Below, piece after piece: positions 60,658-64,000 of a stretch of DNA of 64,000 nucleotides. Under the pieces are notes generated by a model, which saw only the letters and a program-made list of their open reading frames with translations, was not told the DNA's origin and did no database searches. The translations under genes and the position numbers were made by a program. Source of the stretch: an uncultured Pseudomonas sp. (GTDB lineage Bacteria > Pseudomonadota > Gammaproteobacteria > Pseudomonadales > Pseudomonadaceae); contig NZ_CAMPHI010000026.1 of NCBI RefSeq assembly GCF_946885955.1, positions 1-64,000 on the forward strand, read 5' to 3'. Positions within the stretch are counted from its first letter, which is position 1; the number at the start of each line of letters is the position of its first letter.

Positions 60658-62447
60658 ACGACGCCCTGCATGACGCCGACCAGGCGGTTATCAGCCAACG
60701 CATCATCGACTGCTGCCTGCGCGAAGATATCCGCGGCCTGGTCAGCCGCAATCAGACCCAGCCATTGCCGGCCGAGCTCGCCGCGTATTGGCCGCAAGTA
60801 CCGGCGGCGCAGTGGCTGCGTATCGACCAGCTGTTCGACGGCGAACTCTGGCTGCCGGTGCGCCGGGGCGGCGCGTTGCAGGCGCTCAGCGCGCTCGGCG
60901 ACGCCTGGCTGGTGCTGGCCGAGGGTCAGGTCCGACTGGAGCGCGGCTACCCACGCTGGCTGGAACGTCTCGGCAGTGGCCTGGACGACGAAAGCCTGCA
61001 GCTGTTCGCCGAGTATCGAGAGGAAGCCGACTGTGCGGTGGCGCAGCGCAAGCTCTGTCGTGCGGCCTATCGACAGCAAGCGGCAAGCCTCGGCACCCTG
61101 CTCGAACTGCCGGAATGGGGCCAGCGACTGCTCGGCATTGACCGCCTGGCCAGCTACCTCGATCACCCCTTCTACCCCACCGCGCGAGCGAAGAGTGGCT
61201 TCGATGCGGCGGCGCTGAAGGCCTATGCGCCGGAATTCGCCGCGCACTTTGCGCTCAACTGGCTGGCGGTGCCGCGTCAGCTGTTGCAGGTCAGCAGCGC
61301 CCCGCCGGCGTGCTGGCCGAGCTTCACCCAGCTGGGGTTGCCAGACACCCTGGAAAGCAGCCACGCACTGCTGCCGATCCACCCGCTGACCTGGGCCGAA
61401 CTCGATGCGCACGGCGTGCCCGAGGGCGCGATCAAGGCGCCGCTGACCGCGCTGAACGTTGCCCCAACCTTGTCGGTACGCACCGTGGCGCTGCTGGAAC
61501 AGCCCGACCTGCATATCAAGCTGCCGCTGCTGGTGCGTACCCTGGGCGCGCGCAACCTGCGCCTGATCAAGCCCAGCACCCTGTACGACGGCTACTGGTT
61601 CCAGACCTGCCTGCAACTACTGGCCGCACGCGACCCCGAGCTGGGCCGGCGCTACCTGCACGTGGACGAGCAGCATGGCGGCCACGCCGCCGAACTGCGC
61701 CATCTGGCCTATATCGTGCGGCGCTACCCCACCGACCTGAGCACCGCGACCCTGGTGCCGGTGGCCGCCCTGGCCAGCCCATTGGCCGACGGCCGGCTGT
61801 TTGTCCAGCAACTGGTCGAGCGCTTCTACGGCGGCGACCTCCATAGCTGGCTGGAGGACTACCTGGAATTGCTGCTGCAGGTCCACCTGCGCCTGTGGCT
61901 GGGCTACGGCATCGCGCTAGAGGCCAATCAGCAGAATGCGGTATTGATTTTCGAGGCGGGCCAACCGCTGCGCCTGCTGATGAAAGACAACGATTCGGCG
62001 CGCCTGTGGCCCGAACGTTTCGCCGCCGCCTGCCCCGACCTGGCGCAATGGCCGGCGGCGCTGCGTGACCAGCGCATCCGCGTCGACGGCTATCAAGCCC
62101 TGGCGGAGATGTTCTGCACCATCACCCTGCAACTCAACCTGATCGCGCCGTTCGAGGCCATCGCCACGGCCGGCCTGGCGTCGCGGGCGCAGCTCTATGC
62201 CAGCCTGCGCGAACAGCTCGACAGCTGCCTCGAACAGCTCGAGCGCGAAGGCCTGCCCTGCGCCGAAGCGCGGCGTTTTCTACTCGATAGCCCATACCTG
62301 CCGGTGAAATACCTGCTCAGCGCCGGCAGCCTGTTCAGCAAGGAGCACCTGAGCAAAGAAGGCACCGGCAACGCCGCGGACATCAACAAGTTCTATGGCT
62401 ACAGCGCGGCGAACTTCCTACTGGAGGCGCCATGCAGCGTCGACTGA
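60654..62447 (+). CDS. pvsB: NIS siderophore synthetase (IucA/IucC), PvsB-like
   Basis: The protein has 597 residues of the IucA/IucC family. Motifs include LLPIHPLTWAE (substrate/ATP His), KLPLLVRTLGARNLRLIKPS and GIALEANQQNAVLIFE, then MKDNDSARLWPERF. It forms an amide or ester between a citrate-like acid and an amine or alcohol. It overlaps pvsA by ATGA and the MFS gene by 16 bp. Confidence 0.85.
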   Translation: MNDALHDADQAVISQRIIDCCLREDIRGLVSRNQTQPLPAELAAYWPQVPAAQWLRIDQLFDGELWLPVRRGGALQALSALGDAWLVLAEGQVRLERGYPRWLERLGSGLDDESLQLFAEYREEADCAVAQRKLCRAAYRQQAASLGTLLELPEWGQRLLGIDRLASYLDHPFYPTARAKSGFDAAALKAYAPEFAAHFALNWLAVPRQLLQVSSAPPACWPSFTQLGLPDTLESSHALLPIHPLTWAELDAHGVPEGAIKAPLTALNVAPTLSVRTVALLEQPDLHIKLPLLVRTLGARNLRLIKPSTLYDGYWFQTCLQLLAARDPELGRRYLHVDEQHGGHAAELRHLAYIVRRYPTDLSTATLVPVAALASPLADGRLFVQQLVERFYGGDLHSWLEDYLELLLQVHLRLWLGYGIALEANQQNAVLIFEAGQPLRLLMKDNDSARLWPERFAAACPDLAQWPAALRDQRIRVDGYQALAEMFCTITLQLNLIAPFEAIATAGLASRAQLYASLREQLDSCLEQLEREGLPCAEARRFLLDSPYLPVKYLLSAGSLFSKEHLSKEGTGNAADINKFYGYSAANFLLEAPCSVD

Positions 62448-63577
62448 TCGCCAGCGTCCTGCTCGGCCACTACCTCTCGGCGTTCACCGCGCTGGGTATT
62501 CCGCTGTTCATGCCGCGCATTCTCGCCGACCTGGCGCCGGATGCGCCGGGCTGGAGCATCGGCGTGCTGTTCGTCCTGCCGACCCTATGCACCGCGCTGG
62601 CCGCGCCGCTGTGGGGGTATTTCGCCGACCAACACGGCTGTCGGCTGTCGCTGCTGCGCGCCCATGCCGGGCTGTTCGCCGGTTTTCTGCTGGCGGGCTT
62701 CAGTCCCAACCTGGAGCTGTTCGTCCTGGCGTTGGTCATCCAGGGCGGCTTCGGCGGGGCGATGGCGGCCTCCAATGCCTACCTGGCGACGCAATTGGCT
62801 GCGGGCGAGTTGTCGCGCGCGCTGAACTGGACGCAGTACTCGGCGCGCCTGGCCTTGATCAGCGGGCCGATCCTGCTCGGCCTGCTCACGGCCCAGGGCA
62901 TGGGCCTGGAACTGTATCGCTACCTGGCCTGGCTGCCGTTGTTGGCATTGCTGCTGATTGTGCCGTTGCCGGCCGATACGCCGCAGCCCAGAGCAGGCGC
63001 TGCCAAGGCGACCGGCGCCCTGAGCGAGCTGCCGGAGGACTTGCTGCGCCTGCTCGGGGTGCAGTTCCTGTTCAGCTTCGCCATGGTCGTGACCCTGCCC
63101 TACTTCATCCCCTATGGCGAAAGCCTCGGGTTCGCCAACGACGCGCTGATCGGCCTGCTCTACAGCCTGCCGCACCTGGTCTATCTGCTCGCCCTGCCCT
63201 GGGCGCAGCGGCAGACCGCGAATACCTTGTGCATCGGCCTGCTGTTGCTGGCCCTGAGCAATGCCCTGCAGTTTTTCAGCAGCCAGGCGCAATTGCTGTT
63301 TGCCCTGCGCCTGCTCAGCGGCGCCGGCATGCTGCTCGGTTTCGTCGGTTTGCATCGCTGCCTCAGCCAACGTCGGCGTCAGGGCGCAGCCGGGCGCCTG
63401 TTCGGCTGGTTCGATTCGAGCGGTAAATGGGCCGGCACCGCCGCTGGCCTTGCGGCCGGTCTGGCCAGCCAGCACGCCGGTAACGCCTCACCCTTCCTCG
63501 TCGCCTGTGTAGCCGCGTGCGCGGCACTGTTGTTGGCGCGTCCGTTAACCTCACTATCACGGGAGCTTCCAGCATGA
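62432..63577 (+). CDS. pvsC: MFS siderophore exporter, PvsC-like
   Basis: The protein has 381 residues with 12 predicted TM helices. MFS motif A is partly visible as GYFADQHGCRLSLLRAH. In vibrioferrin systems PvsC exports the siderophore across the inner membrane. It overlaps the synthetase upstream by 16 bp and the next gene by ATGA. Confidence 0.85.
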   Translation: MQRRLIASVLLGHYLSAFTALGIPLFMPRILADLAPDAPGWSIGVLFVLPTLCTALAAPLWGYFADQHGCRLSLLRAHAGLFAGFLLAGFSPNLELFVLALVIQGGFGGAMAASNAYLATQLAAGELSRALNWTQYSARLALISGPILLGLLTAQGMGLELYRYLAWLPLLALLLIVPLPADTPQPRAGAAKATGALSELPEDLLRLLGVQFLFSFAMVVTLPYFIPYGESLGFANDALIGLLYSLPHLVYLLALPWAQRQTANTLCIGLLLLALSNALQFFSSQAQLLFALRLLSGAGMLLGFVGLHRCLSQRRRQGAAGRLFGWFDSSGKWAGTAAGLAAGLASQHAGNASPFLVACVAACAALLLARPLTSLSRELPA

Positions 63578-64000
63578 ACACTCTATCCCTACGCGAACAC
63601 GCCCTCGACGGCGACGCCCAACGCCATGCCGTCGAAAGCCTGCTCAACTGTTACCTGCGCGAATACGCGCTGCCACGCGGCGAGGCGGATCTCGATTGCC
63701 GCGCCGCCGATCTGCCGATGAGCCTGCGTCAGCTGCCCGGGCGCTGTATCAGCATCCGCCTGCCGCAAGGCGAACGCCTGGTGCTGCGCAGCGAACGCAC
63801 CAGCGTGCTCGGCCGCTGCCGCTTCGTCAGCGCGCCCTATCTGAAGCGCCATGGCCAAGGCTGGCACCCGCTGAATGCCGGAGAACTGGCGCGCCTGTTG
63901 CTCGCGCCGCTGAACGGCCCGGAGCGCCACGGCGAACTGCTGCAGCAGATCGACAACAGCCTGCAAATCACCCGGACCTTTTTGCGCCATGCCGGCGCGG
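63574..64000 (+). CDS. pvsD: NIS siderophore synthetase, PvsD-like (3' end outside window)
   Basis: There are 142 codons visible. The N-terminus (ESLLNCYLREYALPRGE, then LHR-poor alpha/beta segments and LQQIDNSLQITRTFL) matches the N-terminal part of IucA/IucC synthetases. It starts inside the MFS stop (ATGA). The second synthetase after the exporter is the vibrioferrin order. The catalytic part is not visible. Confidence 0.72.
   Translation, partial: MNTLSLREHALDGDAQRHAVESLLNCYLREYALPRGEADLDCRAADLPMSLRQLPGRCISIRLPQGERLVLRSERTSVLGRCRFVSAPYLKRHGQGWHPLNAGELARLLLAPLNGPERHGELLQQIDNSLQITRTFLRHAGA

Overview
The window looks like chromosome from a Pseudomonas species. It is GC-rich and carries Pseudomonas-type gene sets: LapD/LapG adhesin control, PhaG, a short LOV photoreceptor of the PpSB1 type, the trxB / CHASE4-GGDEF / cysZ / glycosyltransferase neighbourhood, and many GTAG-headed REP hairpins. 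No species call can be made from the sequence alone.

Layout. 1-8.9 kb: the C-terminal part of a giant LapA-type RTX adhesin, a small gene, lapD, lapG (c-di-GMP-controlled adhesin release) and two small lipoproteins. 9.2-19.6 kb: a guanidine operon with a sigma-54-like promoter, a guanidine-I riboswitch, an ABC importer, two carboxyguanidine deiminase subunits, an internal guanidine-II riboswitch, the biotin-dependent guanidine/urea carboxylase and allophanate hydrolase. 19.7-23.6 kb: a diguanylate cyclase, CWC protein and RsuA operon, phaG and tRNA-Gly(CCC). 24-26.6 kb: a KGG stress protein and two ferritin-like proteins. 26.6-28.4 kb: an ABC-2 exporter pair. 28.7-30.6 kb: an AT-richer accessory patch with a membrane protein and an overlapping gene pair, one member of which looks like a nucleotidyltransferase.

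31-43.8 kb: DUF1428, the Lhr helicase, an AAA ATPase, an I78-type inhibitor lipoprotein, a TyrR/PhhR-like regulator, an SDR, an aldolase / hydrolase / DUF1569 operon, a cupin and a flavodoxin. 43.9-48.2 kb: a probable light-responsive locus with a LOV protein, a PilZ-like protein and a MerR/LitR class II regulator divergent from folM-folE-folX. The divergent gap holds three similar TATACC...TGTACA elements. 48.2-56.3 kb: housekeeping and envelope genes. 56.4-64 kb: a Fur-box-headed NRPS-independent siderophore operon (aldolase, TonB receptor, pvsA, pvsB, pvsC, start of pvsD), most like vibrioferrin.

The most notable points are: one operon carrying two different guanidine riboswitch classes; paired REP elements sitting in frame inside two real genes (the carboxylase and Lhr); REP hairpin families with compensatory base changes; a putative LitR/LOV operator set; and the unexplained gene pair at 29.1-30.6 kb.
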